Source: Pseudomonas sp. BN411
Lineage (GTDB): Bacteria > Pseudomonadota > Gammaproteobacteria > Pseudomonadales > Pseudomonadaceae
Assembly (NCBI RefSeq): GCF_029871235.1
Contig: NZ_SSOM01000042.1
Coordinates: forward strand, 34,967-98,966
Direction of reading: 5' to 3'
Length of the DNA stretch: 64,000 nucleotides
The notes under the pieces were generated by a model. It saw only the letters and a program-made list of their open reading frames with translations, searched no databases and had not been told where the DNA came from. Shown here piece after piece: positions 33,551 through 48,635 of the stretch. Positions within the stretch are counted from its first letter, which is position 1. Every line of letters starts with the position of its first letter. The position numbers and the translations under genes were made by a program.

Positions 33551-33865
33551 ATGGCGCTCTCACCGGAGCACAAGAAGCAATACAAATCTATCGGTCATCA
33601 CCTGAAACCGGTATTGACGGTGGCTGAAAACGGCCTCACCGAAGGTGTACTGGCCGAGCTTGATCGCGCGCTGAACGATCACGAACTGATCAAGGTCCAG
33701 TTCCGCATCATCGAGCGCGATGATCGCCGCGCCCTGATTGACGAGCTCTGTGCCGCCGGCAACTGCGAACTGGTCCAGGTCATCGGCAAGATGGCACTGG
33801 TCTATCGCCGCAATCCGAAGCCGAACCGCAATCTCTCCAACATCAGCCGCTTCAGCGGTCTCTGA
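33551..33865 (+). CDS. yhbY: YhbY family CRM-domain RNA-binding protein
   Basis: A 104-residue single CRM (CRS1-YhbY) domain protein associated with pre-50S ribosomes. Blocks: LSPEHKKQYKSIGHHLKPVLTV, GLTEGVLAELDRALNDHELIKV and the GXXG-like RNA contact region. Start ATG 33551 is the family start. A TAAACT -10-like hexamer lies near 33517 in the 76-bp divergent gap with rlmE. Confidence 0.92.
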   Translation: MALSPEHKKQYKSIGHHLKPVLTVAENGLTEGVLAELDRALNDHELIKVQFRIIERDDRRALIDELCAAGNCELVQVIGKMALVYRRNPKPNRNLSNISRFSGL

Positions 33866-33887
33866 GCCTCCCGCCAAGGGCGCGCGC

Positions 33888-34334
33888 TCAGCGCGCCCGG
33901 CCCTCCGCCAGCTTCGCCGGCAAGGGCTGAATAACCAGCAGCAGGCCGCAGAAGGCCAGCAACAGATAGCTGAAGTTCAGCCAGTACAACGCCTCCGGCA
34001 TCCAGAAGCGAACCAGCAGGAACACCACTACCAGGCCGATCACAGCGGCCAGTAGCTGCGCGCGCGCATCACGCCAGAGACGTGCAAGCCCCGCATGCTG
34101 GATCAGCAGCAGGGCCTGGAGCAGCGCACAGAAGCCGGCAAAGGCAACCATCAACGGCCGGAGGCTGGAAGCCACCTCCTCCACCAGCATCGGCGCCAGA
34201 CCTATACGGCCCAGCGCTGGCAGCATGACGAAGTGCAGCAGCCAGAGGCCGCCAACCCAGAAGGTCTGGGCCAGCTGCCAAGCGATGGCGGCGGCCCGAA
34301 AGGGTGAACGCTTAGACGTGGCGGACTTCGACAA
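33888..34334 (-). CDS. DUF4149 membrane protein
   Basis: A 148-residue protein with four hydrophobic helices (about 20-45, 60-85, 93-112, 118-138) and the family-like [18 protein letters not shown]. The only reasonable start is TTG 34334, which overlaps the end of greA by 23 bp, so translation is probably coupled. Converges on yhbY. Function unknown. Confidence 0.78.
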   Translation of the reverse strand: MSKSATSKRSPFRAAAIAWQLAQTFWVGGLWLLHFVMLPALGRIGLAPMLVEEVASSLRPLMVAFAGFCALLQALLLIQHAGLARLWRDARAQLLAAVIGLVVVFLLVRFWMPEALYWLNFSYLLLAFCGLLLVIQPLPAKLAEGRAR

Positions 34335-34784
34335 TCTCGTACTCGACGATACCGCTCGGAGTCTTGACGGTCACCACGTCCCCTTCTTCCTTGCCCACCA
34401 GGGCACGGGCGATGGGAGAGCTGACCGACAGTTTGCCTTTCTTGATGTCGGCTTCGTCGTCGCCAACGATCTGGTAGGTAACGGCTTCGTCGGTTTCGAC
34501 GTTGGCAATATCCACCGTGGTGCCGAAAATCACCTTGCCGGTATGGGCGATGCTGGTGACATCGATGACCACCGAATTCTGAAGGCGGCCTTCAATATCA
34601 CGGATACGCGCCTCGACCATGCCCTGTTGCTCGCGCGCCGCATGGTACTCAGCGTTTTCCTTGAGATCGCCCAGCTCACGCGCTTCGCCGATGGCCTGAC
34701 TCAGTTGCGGGCGCATCACTTTGGTCAGATGAGCCAGCTCCTCTTCCAGGGCGCGAGCGCCCTGGACAGTCATGGGGTACTTAT

Positions 34785-34788
<4 letters not shown>
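34312..34788 (-). CDS. greA: Transcription elongation factor GreA
   Basis: Rescues backtracked RNA polymerase by stimulating transcript cleavage. 158 residues: N-terminal coiled coil with acidic tip ([17 protein letters not shown]) and C-terminal FKBP-like domain ([23 protein letters not shown]). Its ATG overlaps the carB stop (ATGA), so it belongs to the car operon tail. Confidence 0.97.
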
Positions 34789-38006
<3,218 letters not shown>

Positions 38007-38025
38007 GGGACTCTCGTTGCAATAA

Positions 38026-38679
38026 TCAGGACAGGGTTGCGGTGGCCAGCTTCACGCCAAAGCCGACGAACAGGGCGCCGACGCCGCTGGAAGCGCCGGC
38101 AGCCAGCCGTTGCCGCCGGCGGAACCAGGCCGCCAGGCGTACACCGGAAAAAATCAGGAAACTCAGGTAAAGGGCGCTGATGACTTCGAGGATCGCGCCC
38201 AGCACCAGGAACGACAGGCCGGGGTAGGCGTATCCCGGGTCGACGAACTGGATGAAGAAGGACACGAAGAAGAGGATCGCCTTGGGGTTGGACAGGCTCA
38301 GCAGCAGCGCCTTGCGGAACGGCTGATTGACGTCCAGCTCCTGTGCCGGGATGGCCTGCTCGACCGGTTGGCGCAACTTCTGCCAACCACCCCGGAGCAT
38401 GCCGATACCCAGATAGAACAGGTAGGCGGCGCCGACATACTTCAGGCCGAGGAACAGCATGGGTTCGGCCTTGAGCAGCGAGGCGATCCCCAATGCCGAC
38501 AGCAGCATCAGGATCGCATCGCCAAGGAACACCGCGCTGGCCGCCCGGTAGCCGGCGCCCACGCCGCGCTGGGCGGCGGTGGCGAGCACGAACAGCGAGT
38601 TCGGCCCCGGCAGCAGGACGATGAACAGCGTACCCAGGACGTAGGTCCAGAGGTCGGTGATCCCGAGGGTCGGCATCAT
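38026..38679 (-). CDS. LysE/RhtB-family amino-acid exporter
   Basis: A 217-residue inner-membrane protein of about six helices with the family signature [18 protein letters not shown] near the N terminus and [15 protein letters not shown] mid-protein. Closest to the LeuE-like branch by eye, but substrate is not readable. It sits between carA and carB with gaps of 22 and 19 bp, so it is part of the car operon, an arrangement known in Pseudomonas. Export of an arginine- or pyrimidine-pathway related amino acid is only a guess. Confidence 0.85.
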   Translation of the reverse strand: MMPTLGITDLWTYVLGTLFIVLLPGPNSLFVLATAAQRGVGAGYRAASAVFLGDAILMLLSALGIASLLKAEPMLFLGLKYVGAAYLFYLGIGMLRGGWQKLRQPVEQAIPAQELDVNQPFRKALLLSLSNPKAILFFVSFFIQFVDPGYAYPGLSFLVLGAILEVISALYLSFLIFSGVRLAAWFRRRQRLAAGASSGVGALFVGFGVKLATATLS

Positions 38680-38701
38680 CTTCGCAAGCCCTTCCGCGAT
38701 C

Positions 38702-39838
38702 TCAGCGGCGCTCGGCCATCGCCGCGATGAAGCGGTCGAACAGCGGAGCCACGTCGTGCGGACCTGGGCTGGCTTCCGGGTGACCCTGGAAGCTGAAGGC
38801 CACCTTGTCGGTACGCTCGATGCCCTGCAGGGTGCCGTCGAACAGCGACTTGTGGGTCGCGCGCAGGTTGGCCGGCAGGGTCGACTCGTCCACGGCGAAA
38901 CCGTGGTTCTGACTGGTGATCATCACCACGCCGGAATCCAGGTCCTGCACCGGGTGGTTGGCGCCATGGTGGCCATGACCCATCTTCACGGTCTTGGCAC
39001 CGGAGGCCAGAGCCAGCAGTTGGTGGCCGAGGCAGATGCCGAATACCGGAATCTCGGTGTCGAGGAACTCACGGATCGCCTGGATGGCGTAGTCGCACGG
39101 CTCGGGGTCGCCAGGGCCGTTGGAGAGGAAGATGCCGTCCGGGTTCAGGGCAAGCACTTCGCTGGCCGGAGTCTGCGCCGGCACCACGGTCAGGCGGCAG
39201 CCGCGGGCAACCAGCATGCGCAGGATGTTCAGCTTCACGCCGAAGTCATAAGCAACCACGTGGTACGGCAGATCGGCAGCCGGGATTTCCGGATGGCTGT
39301 CGGTTTCCAGGCTCCACACGCCGGAACGCCACTCGTACTTCTCGGTGGAGGACACGACCTTGGCCAGGTCCATGCCCTTCAGGCCAGGGAAGCTGCGAGC
39401 CAGTTCGAGGGCTTTTTCCTCGGTGGCGTCGTCGCCAGCCAGGATGCAGCCGTTCTGGGAACCCTTTTCACGCAGGATGCGGGTCAGGCGGCGGGTATCG
39501 ATACCGGCGATGGCGACGGTGCCGTGCTCTTTCAGGTAATCCGGCAGCGACTGCTTGTTACGCCAGTTGCACGCCAGCAGCGGCAGGTCACGAATGATCA
39601 GGCCGGCTGCCCATACGCGGTTGGACTCGGCGTCTTCCGGCGTGGTGCCGGTGTTGCCGATGTGCGGATAGGTAAGGGTAACGATTTGCTGGGCATAGGA
39701 AGGATCGGTAAGGATTTCCTGATAGCCGGTCATGGCAGTGTTGAACACTACCTCGCCGATGGTATGGCCATCGGCCCCAATGGCTTCGCCGCGAAAAATG
39801 CTGCCGTCGGCAAGCGCGAGTATGGCTGGCTTAGTCAA
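38702..39838 (-). CDS. carA: Carbamoyl phosphate synthase small subunit
   Basis: Glutaminase subunit delivering ammonia to CarB. 378 residues: N-terminal CPSase_sm_chain domain (1-150), C-terminal class I amidotransferase with catalytic Cys in [11 protein letters not shown] and the His-Pro-Glu triad part in QGHPEASPG. It begins with TTG at 39838, with GGGAGG about six bases upstream. The leader holds a terminator hairpin and small reading frames. Confidence 0.96.
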   Translation of the reverse strand: MTKPAILALADGSIFRGEAIGADGHTIGEVVFNTAMTGYQEILTDPSYAQQIVTLTYPHIGNTGTTPEDAESNRVWAAGLIIRDLPLLACNWRNKQSLPDYLKEHGTVAIAGIDTRRLTRILREKGSQNGCILAGDDATEEKALELARSFPGLKGMDLAKVVSSTEKYEWRSGVWSLETDSHPEIPAADLPYHVVAYDFGVKLNILRMLVARGCRLTVVPAQTPASEVLALNPDGIFLSNGPGDPEPCDYAIQAIREFLDTEIPVFGICLGHQLLALASGAKTVKMGHGHHGANHPVQDLDSGVVMITSQNHGFAVDESTLPANLRATHKSLFDGTLQGIERTDKVAFSFQGHPEASPGPHDVAPLFDRFIAAMAERR

Positions 39839-39855
39839 GAAGACCTCCCGTAGAT

Positions 39856-39933
39856 CTAAGGCTGAAGCAAACGCAGGTTGTAAAAAAGCGGGATGACGTT
39901 GTTACCGTCACCCCGCTTTCTTATCTGAGCCAT
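39856..39933 (-). CDS. Possible 25-residue leader ORF spanning the carA hairpin
   Basis: An ATG-started frame ([20 protein letters not shown]...) that runs straight through the terminator hairpin and stops 17 bp before carA. No clear ribosome site. A 12-codon GTG frame (39921-39959) lies just ahead of the hairpin in another phase. Neither is proven translated; they matter because ribosome position here would decide whether the hairpin forms. Confidence 0.3.
   Translation of the reverse strand: MAQIRKRGDGNNVIPLFYNLRLLQP
39882..39919 (-). terminator. Terminator-like hairpin in carA leader (attenuator candidate)
   Basis: On the minus strand, 14-base arms AAAGCGGGGTGACG and CGTCATCCCGCTTT pair with one mismatch and end in six T residues. 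It lies between the putative carA promoter and the carA start, downstream of dapB. It could end dapB transcription, attenuate carA, or both. Confidence 0.75.
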
Positions 39934-39968
39934 TTCTGCGTAACTTTTAGTGGACACACTAAAGCTGC

Positions 39969-39997
39969 AGTTTACAGGAATGCGTCATTTCGGTCCA
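39969..39997 (-). promoter_or_regulatory. Putative carA promoter
   Basis: On the minus strand, TGGACC (39992-39997) and TAAACT (39969-39974) are spaced 17 bp, each matching four of six sigma-70 consensus bases. Predicted start near 39962 would give a leader of about 120 nt including the attenuator hairpin. Confidence 0.4.
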
Positions 39998-40036
39998 CCG
40001 GAAAGACATCCCATTTGGCAGACCGGCGATCACGCA

Positions 40037-40921
<885 letters not shown>

Positions 40922-42049
40922 TTAGAGATCGCCGAAGAAGCGCTTCATGCCCTCGAACCAGCTGCTGGCCTTGGGCGAATGGGAGCCATCGTTCTGCAGC
41001 GTCTTGCGGAACTCGTCGAGCAGCTCGCGCTGGCGCTTGTCCAGATTGACCGGGGTTTCCACCACCACGCGGCACATCAGGTCACCCGCACCACCGCCAC
41101 GTACCGGGGCTACGCCCTTGCCGCGCAGGCGGAAGAGCTTGCCGGTCTGGGTCGCTTCTGGAATCTTCAGCTTGACCCGGCCGTCCAGGGTCGGCACTTC
41201 CAGCTCGCCACCCAGGGCGGCGTCCGCGAAGCTGATCGGCACTTCGCAATAGAGGTGCTTGCCATCGCGCTGGAAGATCGGGTGCTCGCGCACATTGACC
41301 ACCACGTAGAGGTCACCGGACGGACCACCCAAGGCACCCGCTTCGCCTTCGCCGGAGAGGCGGATACGGTCGCCGGTATCGACGCCGGCCGGTACCTTCA
41401 CCGACAGGGTCTTGTGCTCTTCCACACGGCCCTGGCCATGGCAGCTGCCGCACGGATCGCTGATCATCTTGCCGCTGCCGTGGCAGCGCGGGCAGGTCTG
41501 CTGCACCGAGAAGAAGCCCTGCTGCATGCGCACCTGGCCGATACCACCGCAGGTGGTACAGGTGACCGGGCTGGTGCCCTTCTTGGCGCCCGAGCCTTCG
41601 CAGGTCTTGCAATTGACCAGGGTCGGCACGCGGATGGTCACGGTAGTGCCACGCACGGCTTCTTCGAGGTCCAGCTCAAGGGTGTAGCGCAGGTCGCTGC
41701 CGCGCTGCGGGCCGCCGCGCTGGCCGCCACGCTGACCACCAAAGAAATCGCTGAACACGTCGCCGAAAATGTCGGAGAAGCTGGCGCCACCGAAGCCGGC
41801 TCCAGCGCCCGCACCCATCTGCGGATCGACGCCGGCGTGGCCGTACTGATCGTATGCCGCGCGCTTGCTGGCGTCGGACAGGATCTCGTAGGCCTCGTTG
41901 GCCTCTTTGAATTTCTCTTCGGACTCCTTGTCCCCCGGATTACGGTCCGGGTGGTGCTTCATCGCCAGCCGGCGATAAGCCTTCTTCAGCTCAGCCTCGC
42001 TGGCGCCGCGCTCGACACCGAGGATTTCGTAAAAGTCACGTTTAGCCAT
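40922..42049 (-). CDS. dnaJ: Chaperone protein DnaJ
   Basis: Hsp40 co-chaperone that stimulates DnaK ATPase. 375 residues: J domain with [10 protein letters not shown] (1-70), Gly/Phe-rich linker ([19 protein letters not shown]), four CxxCxGxG zinc motifs (about 140-215) and C-terminal substrate-binding domains. Start [12 protein letters not shown] at 42049 has AGGAA seven bases upstream. Follows dnaK by 123 bp containing two hairpins. Confidence 0.97.
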   Translation of the reverse strand: MAKRDFYEILGVERGASEAELKKAYRRLAMKHHPDRNPGDKESEEKFKEANEAYEILSDASKRAAYDQYGHAGVDPQMGAGAGAGFGGASFSDIFGDVFSDFFGGQRGGQRGGPQRGSDLRYTLELDLEEAVRGTTVTIRVPTLVNCKTCEGSGAKKGTSPVTCTTCGGIGQVRMQQGFFSVQQTCPRCHGSGKMISDPCGSCHGQGRVEEHKTLSVKVPAGVDTGDRIRLSGEGEAGALGGPSGDLYVVVNVREHPIFQRDGKHLYCEVPISFADAALGGELEVPTLDGRVKLKIPEATQTGKLFRLRGKGVAPVRGGGAGDLMCRVVVETPVNLDKRQRELLDEFRKTLQNDGSHSPKASSWFEGMKRFFGDL

Positions 42050-42083
42050 AGTTTCCTGCACTCTCGAATTCACCAGCCCCAGA

Positions 42084-42116
42084 CACGCCAACGCGGGAGC
42101 AAGCTCCCGCGTGGCG
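42084..42116. repeat. Hairpin 1 in dnaK-dnaJ gap
   Basis: A strong dyad built on ACGCGGGAGC / GCTCCCGCGT with flanking CACGCC...GGCG(TG) partly extending it. No T-run. It is similar to short GC palindromes found elsewhere in Pseudomonas and may set the dnaK:dnaJ mRNA ratio. Confidence 0.6.
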
Positions 42117-42122
42117 GATCAG

Positions 42123-42149
42123 GCGTACGGGGCGTCTAGCCCCGCACGC
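42123..42149. repeat. Hairpin 2 in dnaK-dnaJ gap
   Basis: GCGTACGGGGC / GCCCCGCACGC with one mismatch and a short TCTA loop, 7 bp from hairpin 1. Confidence 0.55.
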
Positions 42150-42172
42150 CGGGACGGAAGCAAGCGTGACAC

Positions 42173-44086
<1,914 letters not shown>

Positions 44087-44163
44087 ATTCTCTCTCCCGA
44101 AACTTTGAATTCTCCGCGGCCTCGCTTCACGGGCCGCGGCAGCACATAAACGCTTGAACTAAC

Positions 44164-44191
44164 AGATGGGGGCCCGAGGCCGGATTTCAAG
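44164..44191 (-). promoter_or_regulatory. Sigma-32 heat-shock promoter of dnaK
   Basis: On the minus strand, CTTGAAA (44185-44191) and CCCCATCT (44164-44171) with 13 bp between them, almost exactly the RpoH consensus. The -35 element overlaps the grpE stop codon (GCTTGA). Confidence 0.88.
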
Positions 44192-44756
44192 CCTGCTCGT
44201 CAATCGACGGCGGAGTGGCGCTCGGCGCCTTGCTGACCACCACCATGGCGGGGCGCAGCAGACGACCGTTGAGCAGGTAGCCCTTCTGGAACACCTTCAG
44301 CACGCTGCCCGGCTCGACATGGGTGCTTTCTTCCATGGCCATGGCCTGGTGGTGCTCGGGATTGAAGGGCGCGCCATGCGGATCAACGGCTTCCAGCTGA
44401 TAACGCTTGAGGGTGTCGTGGAACAACTTGAGAGTCAGTTCCATGCCCTCGCGCACCGGCTTGATGGTCTCGTCGGTAGCGCTGGACAGTTCCAGGCCGC
44501 GCTCCAGGCTATCGACCACCGGCAGTAGGTCGTTGGCGAATTTTTCCAGAGCGAACTTGTGCGCCTTCTCCACATCCTGCTCGGCGCGGCGGCGGATGTT
44601 CTGCAGCTCGGCGGCAACGCGCAGCGACTGATCCTGGGCCGCGGCCAGTTGCTCTTCCAGCACCTGTACGCGAGCGGCGAGATCTTCACCGGATGCGGTT
44701 TCGGCAGCGGAATTCGCTTCGGGGGTCTGGTTTTCCAGGGTCTGTTCGTCGGCCAT
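44187..44756 (-). CDS. grpE: Nucleotide exchange factor GrpE
   Basis: Releases ADP from DnaK. 189 residues: an acidic N terminus, a long coiled coil (about 40-90, [20 protein letters not shown]) and the family block [38 protein letters not shown] and [15 protein letters not shown] use ATG 44756 ([10 protein letters not shown]), which has GAGGAGGAA just upstream; the open frame extending further is noncoding promoter sequence. Confidence 0.96.
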   Translation of the reverse strand: MADEQTLENQTPEANSAAETASGEDLAARVQVLEEQLAAAQDQSLRVAAELQNIRRRAEQDVEKAHKFALEKFANDLLPVVDSLERGLELSSATDETIKPVREGMELTLKLFHDTLKRYQLEAVDPHGAPFNPEHHQAMAMEESTHVEPGSVLKVFQKGYLLNGRLLRPAMVVVSKAPSATPPSIDEQA

Positions 44757-44810
44757 GCCTTCCTCCTCATAAAGACAGCTGCGGGCAAAGACCCGCTGAT
44801 ATGTCCGCCT

Positions 44811-44838
44811 ATATGGGGTCGCAATTTGTCGCTTCAAG
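44811..44838 (-). promoter_or_regulatory. Sigma-32 heat-shock promoter of grpE
   Basis: On the minus strand, CTTGAAG (44832-44838) and CCCCATAT (44811-44818) with 13 bp between them, matching the RpoH consensus closely. It shares the 155-bp gap with the divergent, LexA-boxed recN promoter. Confidence 0.88.
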
Positions 44839-44850
44839 GGGGAGGGACGA

Positions 44851-44887
44851 TTGTCAGCCAGAAAACAAACACTGTATAAATACCCAG
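44851..44887 (+). promoter_or_regulatory. recN promoter with overlapping LexA (SOS) box
   Basis: -35 TTGTCA (44851-44856) and -10 TATAAA (44875-44880), 18 bp apart. The SOS box CTGTATAAATACCCAG (44872-44887) has intact CTG-N10-CAG ends and covers the -10, so LexA would block polymerase. recN is an SOS gene in many bacteria. Confidence 0.85.
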
Positions 44888-44911
44888 CCATCTCAGCGCG
44901 GGAGTCGCACC

Positions 44912-46585
44912 ATGCTGGTACACCTGTCGATCCATAACTACGCCATCGTCGAGCACCTGGACCTGGAGCTCGAGGGCGGCATGTCCGTGATCACCGGCGA
45001 AACCGGTGCCGGCAAATCGATCATGCTCGACGCCCTCGGACTCGCACTGGGCGATCGCGCCGACAGTGGAGTGGTGCGTCCCGGCGCCGACAAGGCCGAC
45101 ATCCTCGCCAGCTTCGACATCAGCGACATTCCCGAAGCCCGGGCCTGGCTGGCCGAGCGCGACCTGGACAACGACGGCCCCTGCATTCTGCGCCGCGTCA
45201 TCACCGCCGAAGGCCGGTCGCGCGCCTATATAAATGGCAGCCCCTGCCCCCAGGGCGACCTCAAGAACCTGGGCGAGCTGCTGATCGACATCCACAGCCA
45301 GCACGAACACCAATCCCTGCTCAAGGCCGACACCCATCGCCGCCTCCTGGACGAATTCGCCGGCGCCAGCGACCTCGCTCGCCAAGTCCAGCTAGCAGCA
45401 CAACGCTGGCGGCAAACCCGCCAGGAGCTGGAGCGCCTCTCCCGCGCTGGCGACGAGCAACGCGCCCGCCACCAGTTGCTCAGCTACCAGCTGGACGAGC
45501 TGGAGAACCTTGCCCTCGGCGATAACGAGCTGGAGCAGCTAGAACAGGAACACAAGAACCTGGCCAACGCCGAAAGCCTGCTGGCCGCCTGCCGCCAGGT
45601 GATCGACTTCTGCAGCGAGAGCGATGCCGGCAACGTACTCAGCGCACTCACCTCCAGCCTTAACCGCCTGACCGCTTTCCATACCCAGCCCGGCGCGCTG
45701 GCTGAAGCGGTCAACCTGCTTTCCAGCGCGCAGATCCAGGTCGAAGAAGCCATGGGCGAGCTGAACCGCTTCCTCGACCATTTCGACGCCGACCCCGAAC
45801 GCCAGCAGGCACTCGAAGAGCGCCTCGACACCATCTACACCCTGGCGCGCAAGCACCGGGTGCAACCAAACGAGCTGGCGGAACTGCAGCAGCACCTACT
45901 GGATGAACTGGAAGCCCTCAACGCCGATGACGAAGCGGTCGAGCGCTTGACCGAGGAACTGGCCGCCTATGAACGCCACTACCGGGAAAAGGCTGCCGAG
46001 CTGAGCCGGCTGCGCGGCGAAGCGTCTGACCGCCTGGCAGGCTCGGTAGAAACCGAAATGCAGCGACTGGGCATGCCCGGTGGGCGATTCAGCATCCAGC
46101 TGCATGCCAGCCAGATCGACGAACCGCAGCAGAATGGCCTGGAACAGGTCGAATTCCTGGTCAGCGCCAACCCGGGTCAGCCGCTCAAGGCACTGGCCAA
46201 GGTCGCTTCGGGCGGCGAGCTGTCCCGCATCAGCCTGGCCATCCAGGTGATCACCGCCCAGACCTCGCGCGTTCCCACGCTGGTGTTCGACGAAGTGGAC
46301 GTGGGCATCGGCGGCCCCACCGCCGAAGTGGTCGGCCAGTTGCTGCGCCGCCTCGGTCAACGTGGCCAGGTACTCACCGTCACCCACCTGCCCCAGGTGG
46401 CCGCGCAGGGTCACCACCATCTCTTCGTGCACAAGGAACGTGGCACGCAGGAAACCCGCACCGCCGTGGCCAAGCTGCAGGAAGCACCACGCATCGAGGA
46501 AATCGCACGCATGCTGGGCGGCGTCGACCTCACCGAGGAATCCCTGGCCCACGCCAGGAAGATGGTGACCAGCGCCCAGGGCTGA
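44912..46585 (+). CDS. recN: DNA repair protein RecN
   Basis: SMC-like ATPase acting at double-strand breaks. 557 residues: Walker [20 protein letters not shown] near residue 30, two long coiled-coil arms (about 150-230 and 300-370), C-terminal ABC signature [16 protein letters not shown] and Walker [13 protein letters not shown], then [14 protein letters not shown]. The start at 44912 follows the SOS promoter with GGAG nine bases ahead; the upstream extension of the frame crosses that promoter and grpE. Confidence 0.97.
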   Translation: MLVHLSIHNYAIVEHLDLELEGGMSVITGETGAGKSIMLDALGLALGDRADSGVVRPGADKADILASFDISDIPEARAWLAERDLDNDGPCILRRVITAEGRSRAYINGSPCPQGDLKNLGELLIDIHSQHEHQSLLKADTHRRLLDEFAGASDLARQVQLAAQRWRQTRQELERLSRAGDEQRARHQLLSYQLDELENLALGDNELEQLEQEHKNLANAESLLAACRQVIDFCSESDAGNVLSALTSSLNRLTAFHTQPGALAEAVNLLSSAQIQVEEAMGELNRFLDHFDADPERQQALEERLDTIYTLARKHRVQPNELAELQQHLLDELEALNADDEAVERLTEELAAYERHYREKAAELSRLRGEASDRLAGSVETEMQRLGMPGGRFSIQLHASQIDEPQQNGLEQVEFLVSANPGQPLKALAKVASGGELSRISLAIQVITAQTSRVPTLVFDEVDVGIGGPTAEVVGQLLRRLGQRGQVLTVTHLPQVAAQGHHHLFVHKERGTQETRTAVAKLQEAPRIEEIARMLGGVDLTEESLAHARKMVTSAQG

Positions 46586-46600
46586 TCCGACCCCAAACGA

Positions 46601-46629
46601 AAAAGGCGACCCACAGGTCGCCTTTTCTT
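46601..46629. terminator. Bidirectional terminator between recN and fur
   Basis: Stem AAAAGGCGACC / GGTCGCCTTTT with an A-run and a T-run on either side, able to stop transcription from both converging genes. Confidence 0.88.
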
Positions 46630-46642
46630 TTGCGCGAAGCGC

Positions 46643-47047
46643 TTACTTCTTCTTGCGGATGTAGAGCACCAGGTTGTGGTCAACCAGTTCGTAACCGCGC
46701 TCCTTGACGATTTCCTTCTGGCGCTTCTCGATTTCCGGATCGAAGAATTCGATCACTTCACCGGAATCGACGCACACCATGTGATCGTGGTGGCCGCTAT
46801 CGGCCAGTTCGAACACAGCGTGGCCGCCATCGAAGTTGTGGCGCACTACCAGGCCCGCAGCTTCGAACTGGGTCAGGACCCGGTAGACAGTGGCCAGACC
46901 GACATCTTCGCCGGCTTCCATCAGGGCCTTGTAAACGTCCTCCGCGCTCATGTGGCGTTGCTCGGTGGAGTCGAGCATCTGGAGGATCTTGACCCGAGGC
47001 AAGGTGACCTTCAGGCCGGCTTTACGCAGTTCGTTGTTTTCAACCAT
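46643..47047 (-). CDS. fur: Ferric uptake regulator Fur
   Basis: Iron-responsive repressor. 134 residues: winged-helix DNA-binding domain ([39 protein letters not shown]) and metal-binding dimer domain (HNFDGGHAVFEL, SGHHDHMVCVDSGEVIEFFD). Only one cysteine is present, the Pseudomonas pattern that lacks the E. coli C-x2-C zinc pairs. Divergent from bamE, as in other pseudomonads. Confidence 0.97.
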   Translation of the reverse strand: MVENNELRKAGLKVTLPRVKILQMLDSTEQRHMSAEDVYKALMEAGEDVGLATVYRVLTQFEAAGLVVRHNFDGGHAVFELADSGHHDHMVCVDSGEVIEFFDPEIEKRQKEIVKERGYELVDHNLVLYIRKKK

Positions 47048-47073
47048 GGTCGGTTTTCTCGGGGAATGCAGCT

Positions 47074-47102
47074 TTCGCAGCTTCCCTTAATGCAGGTATG
47101 AT
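47074..47102 (+). promoter_or_regulatory. Putative bamE promoter
   Basis: TTCGCA (47074-47079) and TATGAT (47097-47102) with a 17-bp spacer, in the 99-bp fur-bamE divergent gap. Confidence 0.4.
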
Positions 47103-47146
47103 CGGGACTTTTGATGCCCAGCCAAGATAGTGGAAGTCTCCCACCG

Positions 47147-47680
47147 ATGCAAAACACCAAGCTCCTGCTGACCAGCCTCTCCTTCGCAGGCTTGCTCGCA
47201 CTCGCCGGTTGTTCGTTTCCCGGTGTCTACAAGATCGACATCCAGCAGGGCAACGTCGTAACGCAAGACATGATAGACCAGTTGAAGCCTGGAATGACCC
47301 GACGTCAAGTGCGGTTTATCATGGGCAACCCGCTGATCACTGACACCTTCCACGCCAATCGCTGGGACTACCTCTACAGCATCCAGCCCGGTGGCGGCCA
47401 ACGCCTCCAGGAACGCGTCAGCCTGATGTTCGACAGCAATGAACAACTGATCGGCCTGGCCGGTGACTTCATGCCCGGCGTGAGCCGTGACGAAGCGATC
47501 CTCGGCGGCGAAAGCACCACCACGACCACCGAAGCCAAACCGGAGCAGCCGAAAGAGCAGCCCAAGGCCGAAGAGCCGGCAGCGCCGGGCTCCCTGCTGG
47601 AGAAGATCCAGAAGGAAGTGGACAGTGCAGAACCGGTACCGGTACCGATTCCGGAACCGCTGGAAACCTCGCCGCAATAA
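47147..47680 (+). CDS. bamE: Outer membrane assembly lipoprotein BamE
   Basis: Accessory lipoprotein of the BAM complex (SmpA/OmlA family). 177 residues: lipoprotein signal ending LLALAGC (lipidated Cys at residue 22), core [41 protein letters not shown] and [11 protein letters not shown], then a ~65-residue Thr/Glu/Pro-rich tail longer than in enterics. I use ATG 47147 because it starts a clean lipoprotein signal; an ATG 12 codons earlier does not. Confidence 0.94.
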   Translation: MQNTKLLLTSLSFAGLLALAGCSFPGVYKIDIQQGNVVTQDMIDQLKPGMTRRQVRFIMGNPLITDTFHANRWDYLYSIQPGGGQRLQERVSLMFDSNEQLIGLAGDFMPGVSRDEAILGGESTTTTTEAKPEQPKEQPKAEEPAAPGSLLEKIQKEVDSAEPVPVPIPEPLETSPQ

Positions 47681-47691
47681 CACGCGGCAAC

Positions 47692-47721
47692 AAAAAAGCC
47701 CGGGCTGGTCCCGGGCTTTTT
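47692..47721. terminator. Bidirectional terminator between bamE and rnfH
   Basis: Stem AAAGCCCGGG / CCCGGGCTTT flanked by A-run and T-run, between converging genes. Confidence 0.9.
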
Positions 47722-47739
47722 ATTGGGTGATTTTCAGAC

Positions 47740-48054
47740 TCACCGCTCGCCAGTGCGCGCCTGCGCAGCCTTCGCCGCACGCTGTTTGCGCACCTCTTTC
47801 GGATCAGCAATCAGCGGCCGGTAGATTTCCACCCGATCCCCCTCCTCCAGTACCCGCTCTTCCGGTTTGAGCAGCGACTTGCCGAAGATTCCGAGCGGGC
47901 AACCGGCGAGGTCCAGCTCGGGGAAATGCGCATCCATCCCGGAACGCAAAACCGCATCACGGGCATTGATGCCGCTAGGGACACTCAGGCGCAGCAACTG
48001 CTGGCGGTCAGCCAGGGCGTACACCACCTCGACCCGAATCATCTCCTCAGCCAT
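47740..48054 (-). CDS. rnfH: RnfH family ubiquitin-fold protein
   Basis: A 104-residue small beta-grasp protein (UPF0125/RnfH): IRVEVVYALADRQQLLRLSVP, ARDAVLRSGM and GDRVEIYRPLIADPKEVRKQRA are family hallmarks. Start ATG 48054 overlaps the end of ratA by 8 bp. Biochemical role unproven; paired with ratA in most gammaproteobacteria. Confidence 0.9.
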   Translation of the reverse strand: MAEEMIRVEVVYALADRQQLLRLSVPSGINARDAVLRSGMDAHFPELDLAGCPLGIFGKSLLKPEERVLEEGDRVEIYRPLIADPKEVRKQRAAKAAQARTGER

Positions 48055-48481
48055 AGAGTTCCTTCGCCCGCAGGCAGAAGGCATCGACCATTGTGTTGGC
48101 AGCCTGGTTGAACAGCGGTCCGAGGGTGGCCTTGACGATGGGGCCTGCGTAGTCGAAGCGCAGGTCCAGGCTGATCTTGCAGGCCTTGTCACCCAGCGCC
48201 TTGAAATGCCACACGCCGTGCAGCTGGCTGAACGGACCTTCCTCCAGGTTCATCTCGATGGTCTTGCCGTTATCCAGCCGGTTGCGGGTAACGAATCGCT
48301 GGCTGAGGCTGCCCTTGGCGACTTCGAGACTGGCGAGCATATGACTCTCGCTCTCTTCCATCACCTTGGCGGACGCACACCAGGGCAGAAACTCCGGGTA
48401 GCGCGCGACATCGTTGACCAGGTCGTAAAGCGCCTGCGCAGGAAATGGCAGCAGGGCGGAGCGCTGGATATGCGTGGTCAT
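48047..48481 (-). CDS. ratA: RatA/COQ10-like START-domain protein
   Basis: A 144-residue START/polyketide-cyclase fold protein: [29 protein letters not shown] and [24 protein letters not shown]. coli RatA was described as a ribosome-association toxin, while homologues act as coenzyme Q-binding proteins; the latter role is at least as likely. Start ATG 48481, divergent from smpB. Confidence 0.88.
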   Translation of the reverse strand: MTTHIQRSALLPFPAQALYDLVNDVARYPEFLPWCASAKVMEESESHMLASLEVAKGSLSQRFVTRNRLDNGKTIEMNLEEGPFSQLHGVWHFKALGDKACKISLDLRFDYAGPIVKATLGPLFNQAANTMVDAFCLRAKELYG

Positions 48482-48620
48482 CTTGGCCTCGAACAAGTAT
48501 CCGGACTGCCTCGCGCGAAAATGCGCCGAGCCGGACTGGTCAAAAAAAGTGCCGCATTGTCGGAGATTCGCCAATATCGCTCAAGCCTACGCCGCCGTAG
48601 CCGCGCCGTCTGCGACTCCC

Positions 48621-48626
48621 TATAAT
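48621..48626 (+). promoter_or_regulatory. Perfect -10 hexamer ahead of smpB
   Basis: TATAAT ends 9 bp before the smpB ATG; no good -35 is seen. If used, transcription would start within about five bases of the ATG, giving a leaderless or near-leaderless mRNA. Confidence 0.5.
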
Positions 48627-48635
48627 GCGCCGCCT

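Noticed and set aside
44693..44911. N-terminal extension of RecN
   Set aside because: It would cross the grpE start and the LexA-boxed promoter; RecN homology starts at [14 protein letters not shown].
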